Shown one piece after another: positions 1-9,075 of a stretch of DNA of 64,000 nucleotides. The stretch covers positions 153,218 through 217,217 of the forward strand of contig CALIDI010000026.1 in the NCBI GenBank assembly GCA_938023035.1, written 5' to 3'. Origin of the DNA: an uncultured Leptolyngbyaceae cyanobacterium. GTDB lineage: Bacteria; Cyanobacteriota; Cyanobacteriia; Leptolyngbyales; Leptolyngbyaceae. Within the stretch, counting starts at the first letter, position 1, and each line of letters opens with the position of its first letter. The notes beneath the pieces are model-generated. The model was not told the DNA's origin and did no database searches. It saw only the letters and a list, made by a program, of their open reading frames with translations. Position numbers and translations under genes: made by a program.

Positions 1-2
1 TG

Positions 3-2579
3 GCGATTTTGCACGCACTCCAACAGGCTGGATATACCGTCACTGATCCTCCGGAGACAGTTGACGAGTTGATCCGGCAATTAACCGCAGGCGTAACAAA
101 TGATCCCGAAACAGTGGGAATCAACTTGGCTCACCAGACCTTACCGTTGAAAGCCTATCAAACCTGGTTTGAGACACTTCCAGAGAAAATTCAAATGCAG
201 GTGAAAGACCGTTGGGGAGAAGCCCAAACCACTTTCACGATCGCCGGAGTACAGTTTGGCCATGTTTTTGTGGGGATTCAACCGGCACGGGGCTATGATG
301 TCGATCCAGCGCTGAACTACCATGCCCCCGATTTAGAACCGACCCACGACTATCTGGCCTTTTACCATTGGCTGCGGGCCGAGTTTGGCACTCAAGCAAT
401 CGTGCATGTGGGCAAACATGGCAACTTAGAATGGTTACCAGGTAAGAGTCTGGCTCTTTCCCAGGAGTGTTACCCCGAAATTGCCCTCGGCCCGCTGCCC
501 CATTTGTATCCCTTTATTGTGAACGATCCGGGGGAGGGTTCCCAGGCGAAGCGGCGATCGCAGGCGGTAATTATCGACCACCTCACCCCGCCCATGACCC
601 GTGCCGAACTCTATGGTGGGTTACAGCAGCTTGAAGGCTTAATTGATGAATACTACGAAGCTCAAACCCTTGATCCATCTCGGCTATCGGTGATTTGCGA
701 TCAGATCACGGCCCTGATTCAACAAACGAATCTGAGCCAAGAACTGCAAGCCCTGACCGGAGTGATTGACCTGGAGCAACTAACGGCTGCAGATCTAACG
801 CGTCTGATTACTGACGCTGATCGCTACCTTTGTGAACTGAAAGAATCTCAAATTCGAGATGGTCTCCACATCTTTGGGTATTGCCCTGTAGGCCAGCAAC
901 TGCGCGATCTGATTATCGCCATTGCCCGCCATCCTGCCCGGGGACGCTTGGGCTTAACCCGAGCGATCGCCCAAGCCTGGGGGTTAGAATTTGACCCCCT
1001 TACCGCTGACCCCGGCCAGTTAGCGAATTTAAGCGAGGAAACGGCGACCCGATTAAGCCAGCAAGCTCTGGTTGTTACCCCCTTTCACACCCTCGGAGAC
1101 CTAACGGATCAAATTGAAACCTACGCTGCAACCCTCATTGATCAGTTATTGCTGGGCAACCTGGATCACCCTGTTGATGCTGCCCTTCAAGCCGAACTGG
1201 ATTGGATCCGCGATCGCCTCTGGCCCAATTTACAAAAAACTACCCAAGAGATGGATTTCCTTCTCCATGGTCTAGCGGGAGGCTATGTTCCGGCTGCGCC
1301 TGCCGGTGCACCAACGCGGGGACGGCCCGAAGTGCTACCCACCGGGCGAAATTTTTACTCGGTGGATATCCGCGCGGTGCCAACAGAAAGCGCCTGGGAT
1401 GTCGGGCGTAAGGCGGCAGAAATCCTGATTGAAACCTACACTCAGGAACATGGCGAATATCCCCAAACGCTGGCACTGTCGATTTGGGGGACTTCTACCA
1501 TGCGGACGGGTGGGGATGATTTGGCCGAAGCCCTCGCTCTGCTAGGGGTGCGACCCGTGTGGGAAGGCACTTCACGGCGGGTGATTGATTTTGAGATTCT
1601 GCCGCTATCGCTGTTAGGGCGTCCCCGTGTGGATGTGACCCTGCGAATTTCTGGATTTTTTCGCGATGCCTTCCCTAATTTGATTGATTTATTTGACCAG
1701 GCGGTAACGGCTGTAGCTGCCCTGGACGAACCACCGGAGGAAAACCCCCTAGCAGCCCAGGTACAGAAAGAAACCCAGGAATGGCAGCAGGCTGGCTTGC
1801 CCCTAGAGCAGGCGCAGCGACGATCGTGCCATCGAGTGTTTGGCTCTAAGCCGGGTGCCTACGGTGCCGGCTTACAGGGTTTGCTCGAATCGCAAACCTG
1901 GGAAACCTCAGACGACCTAGCCCGCGCTTACCTCAACTGGAGCAGTTACGCCTACACCGGAAAGGGAAACGGCTACTCGGAGCCAGAAGCATTTGAGCGT
2001 CGCCTTAAGCATCTGCAAATTGTGCTGCAAAATCAGGATAATCGCGAACATGATTTGCTTGATTCCGATGACTATTACCAGTTTCAGGGGGGGTTAACAG
2101 CCGCAGTCCGTTCTCTTCAGGGCAAAAATCCGACCATTTACTTTGGCGACCATGCCCTACCCGAAAACCCCAAAGTGCGATCGCTGCGTCAGGAGATTGC
2201 CCGTGTTTACCGCTCTCGAGTGGTCAACCCTAAGTGGATTGCAGGAGCCATGCGCCATGGCTACAAAGGTGCCTTTGAAATGGCAGCCACGATTGACTAT
2301 TTGTTTGCCTATGATGCGACAACCCAATGTGTCGCTGACTATATGTACGAGGGTGTCGCTGCGGCCTATTTGCTTGACCCCCTAGTGCAGGCCTTCATTC
2401 GCCAAAAGAATCCCTGGGCACTGCGTGACATGGCTGAACGCCTTCTGGAAGCTCACCAGCGCCGCCTGTGGCAAAGCGCTCACCCTACCCTGCTAGAACA
2501 GTTGCGATCGCTCTCGTTAGAGGCCGAAGCAGATATTGAGGGCCGACTGGGATGCCATCCTTCTCTGCCACCGCGATAG
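3..2579 (+). CDS. cobN: Cobaltochelatase subunit CobN, 3' part (5' end off the window)
   Basis: This is the large subunit of a cobalt (or magnesium) chelatase, which inserts the metal into the corrin ring with ATP-driven partner subunits. The frame is open to the window edge, so the gene is truncated on the left: about 858 residues are present against roughly 1,200-1,300 for the whole protein. The family hallmark HVGKHGNLEWLPGK lies near residue 138, followed by NDPGEGSQAKRRSQAVIIDH. The C-terminal part has the conserved SIWGTSTMRTGGDD and GYKGAFEMAAT blocks. CobN and BchH/ChlH are related, but the EWLPGK signature and the cobalamin neighbours (two cobalamin riboswitches and CobW downstream) favour CobN. 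In cyanobacteria the ATPase partners are usually shared with the ChlI/ChlD system, which is not in this window. Confidence 0.93.
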   Translation, partial: AILHALQQAGYTVTDPPETVDELIRQLTAGVTNDPETVGINLAHQTLPLKAYQTWFETLPEKIQMQVKDRWGEAQTTFTIAGVQFGHVFVGIQPARGYDVDPALNYHAPDLEPTHDYLAFYHWLRAEFGTQAIVHVGKHGNLEWLPGKSLALSQECYPEIALGPLPHLYPFIVNDPGEGSQAKRRSQAVIIDHLTPPMTRAELYGGLQQLEGLIDEYYEAQTLDPSRLSVICDQITALIQQTNLSQELQALTGVIDLEQLTAADLTRLITDADRYLCELKESQIRDGLHIFGYCPVGQQLRDLIIAIARHPARGRLGLTRAIAQAWGLEFDPLTADPGQLANLSEETATRLSQQALVVTPFHTLGDLTDQIETYAATLIDQLLLGNLDHPVDAALQAELDWIRDRLWPNLQKTTQEMDFLLHGLAGGYVPAAPAGAPTRGRPEVLPTGRNFYSVDIRAVPTESAWDVGRKAAEILIETYTQEHGEYPQTLALSIWGTSTMRTGGDDLAEALALLGVRPVWEGTSRRVIDFEILPLSLLGRPRVDVTLRISGFFRDAFPNLIDLFDQAVTAVAALDEPPEENPLAAQVQKETQEWQQAGLPLEQAQRRSCHRVFGSKPGAYGAGLQGLLESQTWETSDDLARAYLNWSSYAYTGKGNGYSEPEAFERRLKHLQIVLQNQDNREHDLLDSDDYYQFQGGLTAAVRSLQGKNPTIYFGDHALPENPKVRSLRQEIARVYRSRVVNPKWIAGAMRHGYKGAFEMAATIDYLFAYDATTQCVADYMYEGVAAAYLLDPLVQAFIRQKNPWALRDMAERLLEAHQRRLWQSAHPTLLEQLRSLSLEAEADIEGRLGCHPSLPPR

Positions 2580-3017
2580 TGATTGGTGGTCAACTGGGGT
2601 TTGAGGGTTTAACGTATTATCAACATGTGGGTATGGGTTGAATTTTGAGAGCCTACGACCCACACACATTTTTCTGCTGAAAACTATCGTTGGCGGTAGT
2701 GACCTTATTGAAGGCAATACTTCAGACCGTTTTTGTGGAAAGTTGAAAACCCTGACCATGCTGTCCGCTTTAGCTCTCACCCGCGATGCAGGAATGAGAA
2801 ATGAGAAGAGAAGAGCATACAGGATAAAGACTGGCCACGCCCTCCGCTTTTGCCCTCACCCTAAATCCTTCTCCCAAAGAGGGAGAGGGACTTTAATCTG
2901 GTGAAGGCGGTGCATGGAGATTCAGAAGTCTACTCAGCATGGGCGGTTGCGCACTTAGTTTTGTTCTAGGCGTGCTGACTCAAGCGGTCTCTTGTTATCC
3001 GGTGTGCTTGCGATCGC
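2580..3017. other. Intergenic spacer with a fragment of the CCCTCACCC repeat
   Basis: The space between convergent cobN and the DUF4336 gene has no convincing gene. At 2852-2895 it carries a short piece of the pyrimidine-rich repeat (CCCTCACCCTAAATCC, then CTCCC/GGGAG pairing) that recurs at 50.5, 56.6, 61.3 and 63.6 kb. The 88-codon reading frame here is low complexity over the repeat and was not called. Confidence 0.5.
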
Positions 3018-4259
3018 CTAGCTTTTGGGCAGAGGTGGGGTGATTCCGCGTTTACTCAGGGTGCGTTCCAACTCTTGCAATAGCGCAAAATCGGCAGCAG
3101 GGAGAGGATAGGTTTGCTCTGCTGGTGATTTGGCCTCTAAAAATTGAAAGGCCCGCCGAAACTGCTGGGGGGTTGCCACCACGGGACAGTCAAGGTGGCA
3201 AGGAAGAATGCGCTGAAACTGCCATTGCGCGATCTGATCCGCCCAGGCTAGGGTCTCTTGAGGTGCACGGTTGAGGATGAGCGTTTGCAAGATGGGAGCA
3301 ACAAATAACTGGCCTCCTCCATAGAGTGCTTCAAATGATCGCTCCCAGCCCGGTTGCCATTCAAAGGGATACCAGCCAAAAAAGGCTTTCCGCGAATGAT
3401 CGGGGGCTTGCAACGCGCTTAAAAGCGATCGCCCAAACGGTGTGACCTGCAGAGCACTGGGACGAAAATAGAAGGCAAACAAGGCAATCCGCCACCAACC
3501 CTTACGGCGATTTTCGGGTGTATCTCTTATGAGATCCACGACCCCATCCCTGGCGTGGAATAGTAGGGGGTAGGGGTCTAACTGCACGATCGCCGGTGGT
3601 TCAGCCGGTACAGCCAGAATTGAGTCAGTGACTAGTAACGACTGCGATCGCCGATGATAAAAGGCAACCTCGGCAAAACGGCCTAGCCCCAGATCGATTG
3701 GGCCGAGAAGAGCATAGTCAAACTCATCTCCAAAGGGCGCTTCACGACTATCCAAAGGTAGCCTGTTGGTGCGATCGCCAGGAAAACCCAACCAACTTAG
3801 CGGCAAATTGACTGGAAAACTCCACTGATGGGGAGCTACAAACACCTGGGCCTGAGGAAATTGGCGGGCAAACGGGCCGACAAACACCTTGTGCTCTAGC
3901 CCAGAAACTGTCGGCAAAATGATATATTTCACATCTCCATGGGTTGCTATCAACTCCTGCATCAGTTGGAGACATTCGCGGGTCGGTGCCACCGGCGCAT
4001 AAACCAGCAACCCCCCCGACTCCAGACGCACAACCGTCATCCGAATCGGCACTGTCACATAAAAAATGCCCTGAAGCTGGTCAAACGTCCAAACCTGATC
4101 GCGCACGACCTCCTGGCGCAGGGTACGTCGTTGCCCATAGGGGTACAGTGGCACTGCTGGCCAGTAAGCCCATGCCCAATCCCTTGTCTTCTGCTCCATT
4201 CCCCTTACCACCACTTTTCTGTCTTTTGCTCCAGGTTCACACACTGACTGGATTTCCAT
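3018..4259 (-). CDS. DUF4336 domain-containing protein
   Basis: A 413-residue soluble protein that I recognise as the cyanobacterial and plastid DUF4336 family, a relative of the metallo-beta-lactamase fold with unproven function. Visible features are the strand-rich segment VTVPIRMTVVRLESGGLLVY, a block running LELIATHGDVKYIILP to EHKVFVGPFARQFP, and FGDEFDYALLG before the AEVAFYHRRSQSLLVTDS region, all in the order seen in the family. There is no signal peptide or membrane segment. The first ATG (4259) was used; a second ATG at 4199 (MEQKTRDWAW) begins closer to the usual start of homologues and may be the true one. It is convergent with cobN, and nothing visible in the promoter suggests metal control. 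Confidence 0.8.
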   Translation of the reverse strand: MEIQSVCEPGAKDRKVVVRGMEQKTRDWAWAYWPAVPLYPYGQRRTLRQEVVRDQVWTFDQLQGIFYVTVPIRMTVVRLESGGLLVYAPVAPTRECLQLMQELIATHGDVKYIILPTVSGLEHKVFVGPFARQFPQAQVFVAPHQWSFPVNLPLSWLGFPGDRTNRLPLDSREAPFGDEFDYALLGPIDLGLGRFAEVAFYHRRSQSLLVTDSILAVPAEPPAIVQLDPYPLLFHARDGVVDLIRDTPENRRKGWWRIALFAFYFRPSALQVTPFGRSLLSALQAPDHSRKAFFGWYPFEWQPGWERSFEALYGGGQLFVAPILQTLILNRAPQETLAWADQIAQWQFQRILPCHLDCPVVATPQQFRRAFQFLEAKSPAEQTYPLPAADFALLQELERTLSKRGITPPLPKS

Positions 4260-4539
4260 GCTTAGACCGCATTATCCCCCAATGTGAAGCAGAAAGGGAC
4301 AGCCAAAGCGATGGAGGTCTTGAGCCAATCTCTTGAGTCAACTCTGCTGGTTTCACCTAACCGCCTTTGCCCCTCCATTGTGGGTTTGGCAATACATCGA
4401 TCGGCTAAGGCGATCGCCCTTATCCTCATCTCCCATCCAATTCCCTGTTTCTAGACCTGACACAACACCCGACAAAAAAGACTTTACATAACTTCAACCA
4501 CCCTCTATGTTTGATCCAATCCGAGCATGTTATGCTTAT

Positions 4540-4781
4540 GCACACTATCGGTTCTGATGGGGAGCAGCCATCAGACGCAAGGGGGAAAGTTCGGTGCAAA
4601 TCCGGCGCTGTCCCGCAGCTGTAATCCAATTTTGGATTGCCAGTTTTCGATTTTCGACTGGGTCACATGGGTTCAGTCAAAGTCTAAAATCTAAAATCCA
4701 GGATTGCGTTAGTCAGAATGCCCGCCGTTATAGCTCCTTCGGAGAGGAGCAAAACTGTTGTTTTTCATCTGCGAGGTACGG
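4540..4781 (+). promoter_or_regulatory. Cobalamin riboswitch 1, with an enlarged variable arm
   Basis: The conserved core at about 4579-4625 reads AAGGGGGAAAGTTCGGTG, then CAAATCCGGCGCTGTCCCGC (the B12 box region) and AGCTGTAA. The 3' end CATCTGCGAGGTACGG is identical to that of the second riboswitch at 9.1 kb. Unlike that copy, this one carries about 80-95 extra nucleotides between CTGTAAT and the TCAGAATGCCCGCCG segment, including runs such as AAAATCTAAAATCC that look like inserted repeat DNA. The GAGG inside the final segment is placed as the ribosome binding site of the ATG at 4782, consistent with translational control. No full-length gene starts there. Confidence 0.9.
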
Positions 4782-4859
4782 ATGATAGTTAATTTAGCTG
4801 TCAAACCATCTGAACGATTTATCAGTCTTGAGGCGATTCCTCTTGAGTTGAATTTGTAG
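4782..4859 (+). CDS. 25-codon ORF directly after cobalamin riboswitch 1
   Basis: The ATG follows the riboswitch 3' end with GAGG six bases upstream. The frame runs MIVNLAVKPSERFISL and stops at 4857-4859. It is either a leader peptide or the 5' remnant of a lost riboswitch-controlled gene. The next substantial genes begin about 600 bases later. I do not recognise the peptide. Confidence 0.35.
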   Translation: MIVNLAVKPSERFISLEAIPLELNL

Positions 4860-5468
4860 CGTCCTCATTGTAATTGCCATTTGTAGAAAATCAGGAATAT
4901 CTGGGCATTGGCTAGTTGAGGTCACAGATTGCAAGGTGACTGCAGCTGTGGTTGCTTGAGGATTGTTGAATCTTGCAAATGTGTTTAGCCGTAAGGTAGA
5001 ACGCGAACCCCAACGAGGTTCTATCTGCATGCTTCTGTGAACTGATGAGTTGTATCCGACAAGATATACTCGTCTATTGCCCAAAAATTGCTGGCTACAA
5101 CGACGCAAACAGCCTTTTACCGGGCTGAGTCTTTTGTGATGTGAACCCCAACAGGCGAATAACTTTTGGCAAACGGTGCCAGTTGAGCCTTGTGTTACCT
5201 TTGGTCACTTCACCTAGCTAGTTCATAGCAGAGATGAAGCGGATCTTAATGACTATTTTTAGAATGCTATAGCGATGACGCTTCAAACCAGTACTCAATC
5301 AGGTTTGCAATCTGCAATTCTGGGCTATCTCCATATTGGTAGCGATCAAGAAGTGCAAAGGGCTTCCAGCATCTGCTACATCAGCAGATCTGACATAGGG
5401 ATATTACTGCAAATCTTATGCTCTAGAGAGCACTGCGCAGCCAGGAAAGATGCTGCGGGAGGAAGTTA
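4860..5468. other. Long spacer between riboswitch 1 and the paralogue pair
   Basis: No gene is supported here. A 64-codon frame (5275-5469) and an antisense 104-codon frame show no recognisable motif. The spacer may be the eroded body of whatever gene the riboswitch once controlled, or a long leader for the genes at 5469 onward. Confidence 0.4.
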
Positions 5469-5927
5469 ATGCACCTAAAAAATGATGTGTGGCAGAGCTG
5501 CTTTGGCTACTGGCAGAACTCTTTCATGCAGCAGAACCTGCTTCTGCTCGGATACACAGCCTGGAATGGTTATCTCAATCATGGACGGGGGGTGCTGATC
5601 TGCGAAATAACGGATAGGGTTCCGGCTGAGATCGATTGGCAGGTTGAACGGGTTGAGTTTACTCAGCAATTCCTGCCATTGGATCGGATGGCATCCTATT
5701 TGCAGAAATCTGAATTGGCTCCAGGGGCGATCGCCCCTCTGATACAAGCCATTACGACCTACAATCCAACCCGTGAAATCGTCATCCTGATTTGGGACAG
5801 TGGCACTGTTGATATCAACTTGTTGCGACTAACGATCACGCCACCCAACTGCTATGAACAGGTACAGCGACGTTGGGTAGAGTTTCAGCCAGACTGCTTA
5901 CAGCCACCCGGAAGATTTTATGTCTGA
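5469..5927 (+). CDS. Unrecognised protein, first of a tandem paralogue pair
   Basis: A 152-residue soluble protein that I do not recognise. Its neighbour at 5920 is a clear paralogue: both have a W-Q-x5-N-L-L-x-LGY-x-AW-x2-YL opening, then GRG-V/A-(L/V)IC, a central T-YNP-(T/D)-x-(E/D)IV segment, and a C-terminal LxITPPxCYEQV-x5-W-x-EFQ block. The upstream start at 5469 is supported by GGGAGGAAG just before it and because the N-terminal YWQ residues align with DWQQ of the paralogue. It has no signal peptide or metal-binding cluster. It sits between a cobalamin riboswitch and DUF1636-cobW on the same strand, so a link to cobalamin or metal physiology is possible but inferred only from context. 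Confidence 0.72.
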   Translation: MHLKNDVWQSCFGYWQNSFMQQNLLLLGYTAWNGYLNHGRGVLICEITDRVPAEIDWQVERVEFTQQFLPLDRMASYLQKSELAPGAIAPLIQAITTYNPTREIVILIWDSGTVDINLLRLTITPPNCYEQVQRRWVEFQPDCLQPPGRFYV

Positions 5928-6399
5928 ACCACTTGGAGCGACACATCAACCCGACGAGTTACCAATGGATTGGCAGCAAGATTTGATTGCGACCAATCTG
6001 CTAGCGCTTGGCTATAACGCCTGGGCAGAATACCTCGATGGTGGGCGGGGTGCGGTTATTTGCAGTACCAACACGCCAATAGTAGACATCGCAGGAGAGG
6101 GGTTTAAGGCCTATTTTGTGCCGCGATCGCGTCTGGCAGCTTTTTTGAATGCCTGGCTAGCGGCTCCCGATACGGTGATTTTGCGTCACCACTTCATGAA
6201 TGCACACATTCTAGAAGCTGTAGATACCTATAATCCTGATACAGACATCGTGTTCCTTCTGGAGTCATTTGATCAGATGACATTCTTTTACTTAAAAAGT
6301 CTCCCGATCACACCACCTCAATGCTATGAGCAGGTCTGCAAAAGTTGGGAAGAGTTTCAGTCTGCGGTCTGCTTGCTACCGGAACTAAGTCGAGAGTAA
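5920..6399 (+). CDS. Unrecognised protein, second of a tandem paralogue pair
   Basis: A 159-residue paralogue of the preceding protein. The ATG overlaps the end of the first gene (ATGTCTGA), so translation is probably coupled. Shared blocks are NLLALGYNAWAEYL, GGRGAVIC, DTYNPDTDIVFLLE and LPITPPQCYEQV. The N-terminus carries about 16 extra residues before the shared region. The pair arose by local duplication and has since diverged strongly in the middle. Function is unknown, and the position in front of DUF1636 and CobW is the only clue. Confidence 0.75.
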   Translation: MSEPLGATHQPDELPMDWQQDLIATNLLALGYNAWAEYLDGGRGAVICSTNTPIVDIAGEGFKAYFVPRSRLAAFLNAWLAAPDTVILRHHFMNAHILEAVDTYNPDTDIVFLLESFDQMTFFYLKSLPITPPQCYEQVCKSWEEFQSAVCLLPELSRE

Positions 6400-6705
6400 G
6401 TTCAGTTGTCAATGTTCCCGTTCATTGAAATCCTTTAGTAGAGATGATCAAGTGCTCAAATATTACTTGTATGGTGCTGGAAAGATTTCGACCGCGGTTC
6501 ATCCGTTTGTTAAGCAGGAAGTACAGCATCGATCTCAGCCCTGCTGTCTGCATCGATTGCGGTTAATCCAACTAATGGCGTGGCTGTTTAATCCCATCAG
6601 GTTGCTACTTTGGGAGGTTTTGGGCAGGCAGAGTGAGTGGCCCAATGCCAGCCCCAAAACCAATGACCCATCAAAGCACTTCCGTTTAGAAAGCAAGAGC
6701 AGAAT
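6400..6705. other. Spacer before the DUF1636 gene
   Basis: A 94-codon frame spans this gap (6425-6709), but it begins without a clear ribosome binding site, has a basic and tryptophan-rich composition unlike its neighbours, and has no motif I recognise. I see no terminator, so the paralogue pair may read through into DUF1636-cobW. Confidence 0.35.
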
Positions 6706-7089
6706 ATGACACAGGAGACATTATTTGTTTGTACGCTCTGTCGGTTTTCCCAACCAGAACAAGCACAGGAGGAACTGAGCAGTGGACAGTTGCTCTTCAA
6801 TCAGCTTCAAGCGCAGTTAGAAATCTTGGAAGACGTTGACCCAATCCATCTCCAACCAGTTCGCTGTATGGGTGCTTGCGATCGCGCTTGTGTAGTGGCG
6901 TTTACGGCCCCTCACAAACTTACCTTTATCTTAAGTCAACTCTCCCCGACCGATGCTGTCCCCGATTTGTTGGCATTTAGCCAGCAATATACCGCTTGCT
7001 TAGATGGCAAAGTGTCCTACAAAGAGCGCCCCACAACCATCAAGCAAAAGATTCATGCGGTTTTACCACCTTTACCAACTAACCTTTAA
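6706..7089 (+). CDS. DUF1636 family metal-binding protein
   Basis: A 127-residue cysteine-containing protein of the DUF1636 family, which is thought to have a thioredoxin-like ferredoxin fold and is commonly found beside CobW and cobalamin genes. Five cysteines fit the family pattern: C9 and C12 in FVCTLC near the start, and C54, C58 and C62 in RCMGACDRAC. They could bind an Fe-S cluster or another metal. It lies 16 bases upstream of cobW on the same strand, and the pair is very probably co-transcribed. Riboswitch 1, about 1.9 kb upstream on the same strand, may control the unit. The exact biochemical role is not established. Confidence 0.85.
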   Translation: MTQETLFVCTLCRFSQPEQAQEELSSGQLLFNQLQAQLEILEDVDPIHLQPVRCMGACDRACVVAFTAPHKLTFILSQLSPTDAVPDLLAFSQQYTACLDGKVSYKERPTTIKQKIHAVLPPLPTNL

Positions 7090-7105
7090 CCTCTTTTAGG
7101 AGTCA

Positions 7106-8212
7106 ATGATGCATAAGATCCCTGTAACAGTTGTGACAGGCTTTTTAGGAGCCGGAAAAACGACGCTCGTGCGTCATTTATTACAAAATAATCAAGGTCG
7201 CCGCGTTGCCGTGTTAGTGAATGAGTTTGGTGAAGTAGGCATTGATGGCGAGTTGTTGAAATCCTGTCGGGTTTGTGATGACGATGAAGATCCAAATAAC
7301 AATATTTTGGAACTGGCTAATGGCTGTCTGTGTTGCACCGTTCAGGAAGAATTTTTGCCGACCATGCAGGAGTTATTAAAAAGACGCGATCGCCTTGACT
7401 GTATCTTAGTCGAAACTTCTGGACTAGCTTTGCCCAAGCCCCTAGTACAAGCCTTTCGTTGGCCCGAAATTCGCACCGGGGCAACCGTGGATGGAGTGGT
7501 CACGGTTGTCGATTGTGAAGCCCTTGCTAATGGTCAATTTGTGAGTAATTTAGAGGCCCTGGAAGCCCAACGAAAAGCGGATGATAGTCTAGACCATGAA
7601 ACTCCAATTGAAGAGTTGTTTGAAGATCAATTAGCCTGTGCTGATCTGGTATTGCTCACTAAAGTCGATCGCGTTGATTTATACACTCAAAACCAAGTGC
7701 AGAAGTGGTTGCGAAATAAGCTGCCAAATAATGTAAAAATCTTACCCTGTAAACAAGGAGACATTAGTCCTGATCTTTTGTTGGGCTTCAATGCTGCCGT
7801 TGAAGATAATCTGGATTCTCGCCCCAGTCATCATGATACAGAAGACGACCATGAACACGATGAAGACATTACTTCGGTTCATGTTGTGATAGACCAAGCA
7901 TTTGAACCTGCGGAGTTGATCAGTCGCTTGCGATCGCTGGTGCAGCAACAAGAAATTTATCGCATTAAGGGCTTTGCCGCCGTGCCCAATAAGTCGATGC
8001 GATTGGTAGTGCAGGGAGTGGGCAATCGGTTTGATAGCTTTTACGACCGCCCCTGGCAACCCAATGAACCCCGCCAAACACGGTTGGTTTTAATTGGGCG
8101 ATCTCTTCAGCAAACTCAAATTTCTGCCATGCTCTTGGAGAAAGCGAGGAATGATCTGGATTTTCACCCCAGAGACACGGAAAGCACGGAGAAACCGCAT
8201 TGGATTGCTTGA
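7106..8212 (+). CDS. cobW: CobW family (COG0523) GTPase
   Basis: A G3E-family GTPase of the CobW/COG0523 group, metallochaperone-type proteins that deliver metals in cobalamin synthesis or zinc homeostasis. Visible motifs are the P-loop GFLGAGKTT (residues 12-20), the metal-binding CLCC (74-77), ETSGL (103-107) and TKVD for guanine recognition. A histidine/acidic stretch follows in the central linker (SHHDTEDDHEHDED, about 240-255), then the CobW C-terminal domain. A TAGGAG ribosome site precedes the ATG. The last 20 or so residues (HPRDTESTEK) are encoded by a CAGAGACACGGA repeat that occurs again at 9.5 kb, so the natural C-terminus may have been extended by repeat DNA. The DUF1636 and cobalamin context supports a cobalt/cobalamin role. 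Confidence 0.92.
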   Translation: MMHKIPVTVVTGFLGAGKTTLVRHLLQNNQGRRVAVLVNEFGEVGIDGELLKSCRVCDDDEDPNNNILELANGCLCCTVQEEFLPTMQELLKRRDRLDCILVETSGLALPKPLVQAFRWPEIRTGATVDGVVTVVDCEALANGQFVSNLEALEAQRKADDSLDHETPIEELFEDQLACADLVLLTKVDRVDLYTQNQVQKWLRNKLPNNVKILPCKQGDISPDLLLGFNAAVEDNLDSRPSHHDTEDDHEHDEDITSVHVVIDQAFEPAELISRLRSLVQQQEIYRIKGFAAVPNKSMRLVVQGVGNRFDSFYDRPWQPNEPRQTRLVLIGRSLQQTQISAMLLEKARNDLDFHPRDTESTEKPHWIA

Positions 8213-8224
8213 AGTTAGGGAGCA

Positions 8225-8905
8225 CTATCGCCCCGCCAACTCCTGCACAAATGCTTGATGAGTCGGGTCGGCAATCCCCGCCTGCACCCCATTCAGCACC
8301 TCGATCATTCGCCCCTCTAATAGAGCTGACACATTCAGCCACAACCCTGGAAACACAGTGCTGCGAATGATACCGTCGGGATCTGGTTCCACTAAGACAA
8401 ATTCCTGTGCCTGCAACCGGAACCAACTGAAACGATTTTCAAAGGTTTGCCACATCAGATATTCCTGTACTCCATTGCGGCGATAGGCATTTTGCTTGGC
8501 TCCCAGATCAATTGATGCGCTGCTGGTGGCAATTTCTGCGACCAGTTCCGGTGCTCCTTCAATGTAGCCATCCTTACTGATAGTCGAAGTGCCTCCCACT
8601 TCAATCCGCAGCAGGGCATCCGGTTGGGGTTCGTTGTCTAAGTCTAGCCGTGTCGTTGTATTATCCGCAACACTGACTCCAGGAGTTGCCGTCCGATAGA
8701 CCCCTAACCAGGTGATTAAATCGGCATGGGGAACACCATGAAAGGTTCTGACTGGGGATGCCACGTAAACCACTCCTTCAACCAGTTCGGCTTTGAAGTT
8801 TTCTGGGGTTGCCTCATAGCGACGCTCAAACTCAGCGCGAGTGAGGCGATCGCCATTTTCTAGGGGTGGAATTGGCATTGAACGGGCAGGCGGCGGCAAC
8901 ACCAT
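8225..8905 (-). CDS. Uma2 family protein (PD-(D/E)XK-like putative endonuclease)
   Basis: A 226-residue member of the Uma2 family, very numerous in cyanobacteria and having a restriction-endonuclease-like fold of uncertain function. Family landmarks are LTRAEFERRYE, KAELVEGVVYVAS, the acidic QPDALLRIE and APELVAEIATSS elements, and KQNAYRRNGVQEYLMW with the conserved lysine and tyrosine. It is convergent with cobW, only 12 bases apart, and divergent from riboswitch 2. It looks intact. Confidence 0.9.
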   Translation of the reverse strand: MVLPPPARSMPIPPLENGDRLTRAEFERRYEATPENFKAELVEGVVYVASPVRTFHGVPHADLITWLGVYRTATPGVSVADNTTTRLDLDNEPQPDALLRIEVGGTSTISKDGYIEGAPELVAEIATSSASIDLGAKQNAYRRNGVQEYLMWQTFENRFSWFRLQAQEFVLVEPDPDGIIRSTVFPGLWLNVSALLEGRMIEVLNGVQAGIADPTHQAFVQELAGR

Positions 8906-9075
8906 AGTAAATCGCTAAGACAGTGAATCGCTAGGACATGAAGGAGATACCGTCATCTTAGCAACACTGACGCTGAACAACGCGACCGGAGCGTGATTTC
9001 CAGAACGGGGGGTGCCCTTCTTAAAGTTTTGTTGCTACTACCCATCGCCCATTTCAAACTATGCTCCAATGCTAG

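Noticed and set aside
4794..5108. 104-codon frame antisense to the spacer after riboswitch 1
   Set aside because: Composition is basic and random, without start signals or recognisable family.
6425..6709. 94-codon frame between the paralogue pair and DUF1636
   Set aside because: No ribosome site, no motif, and a composition unlike neighbouring proteins.
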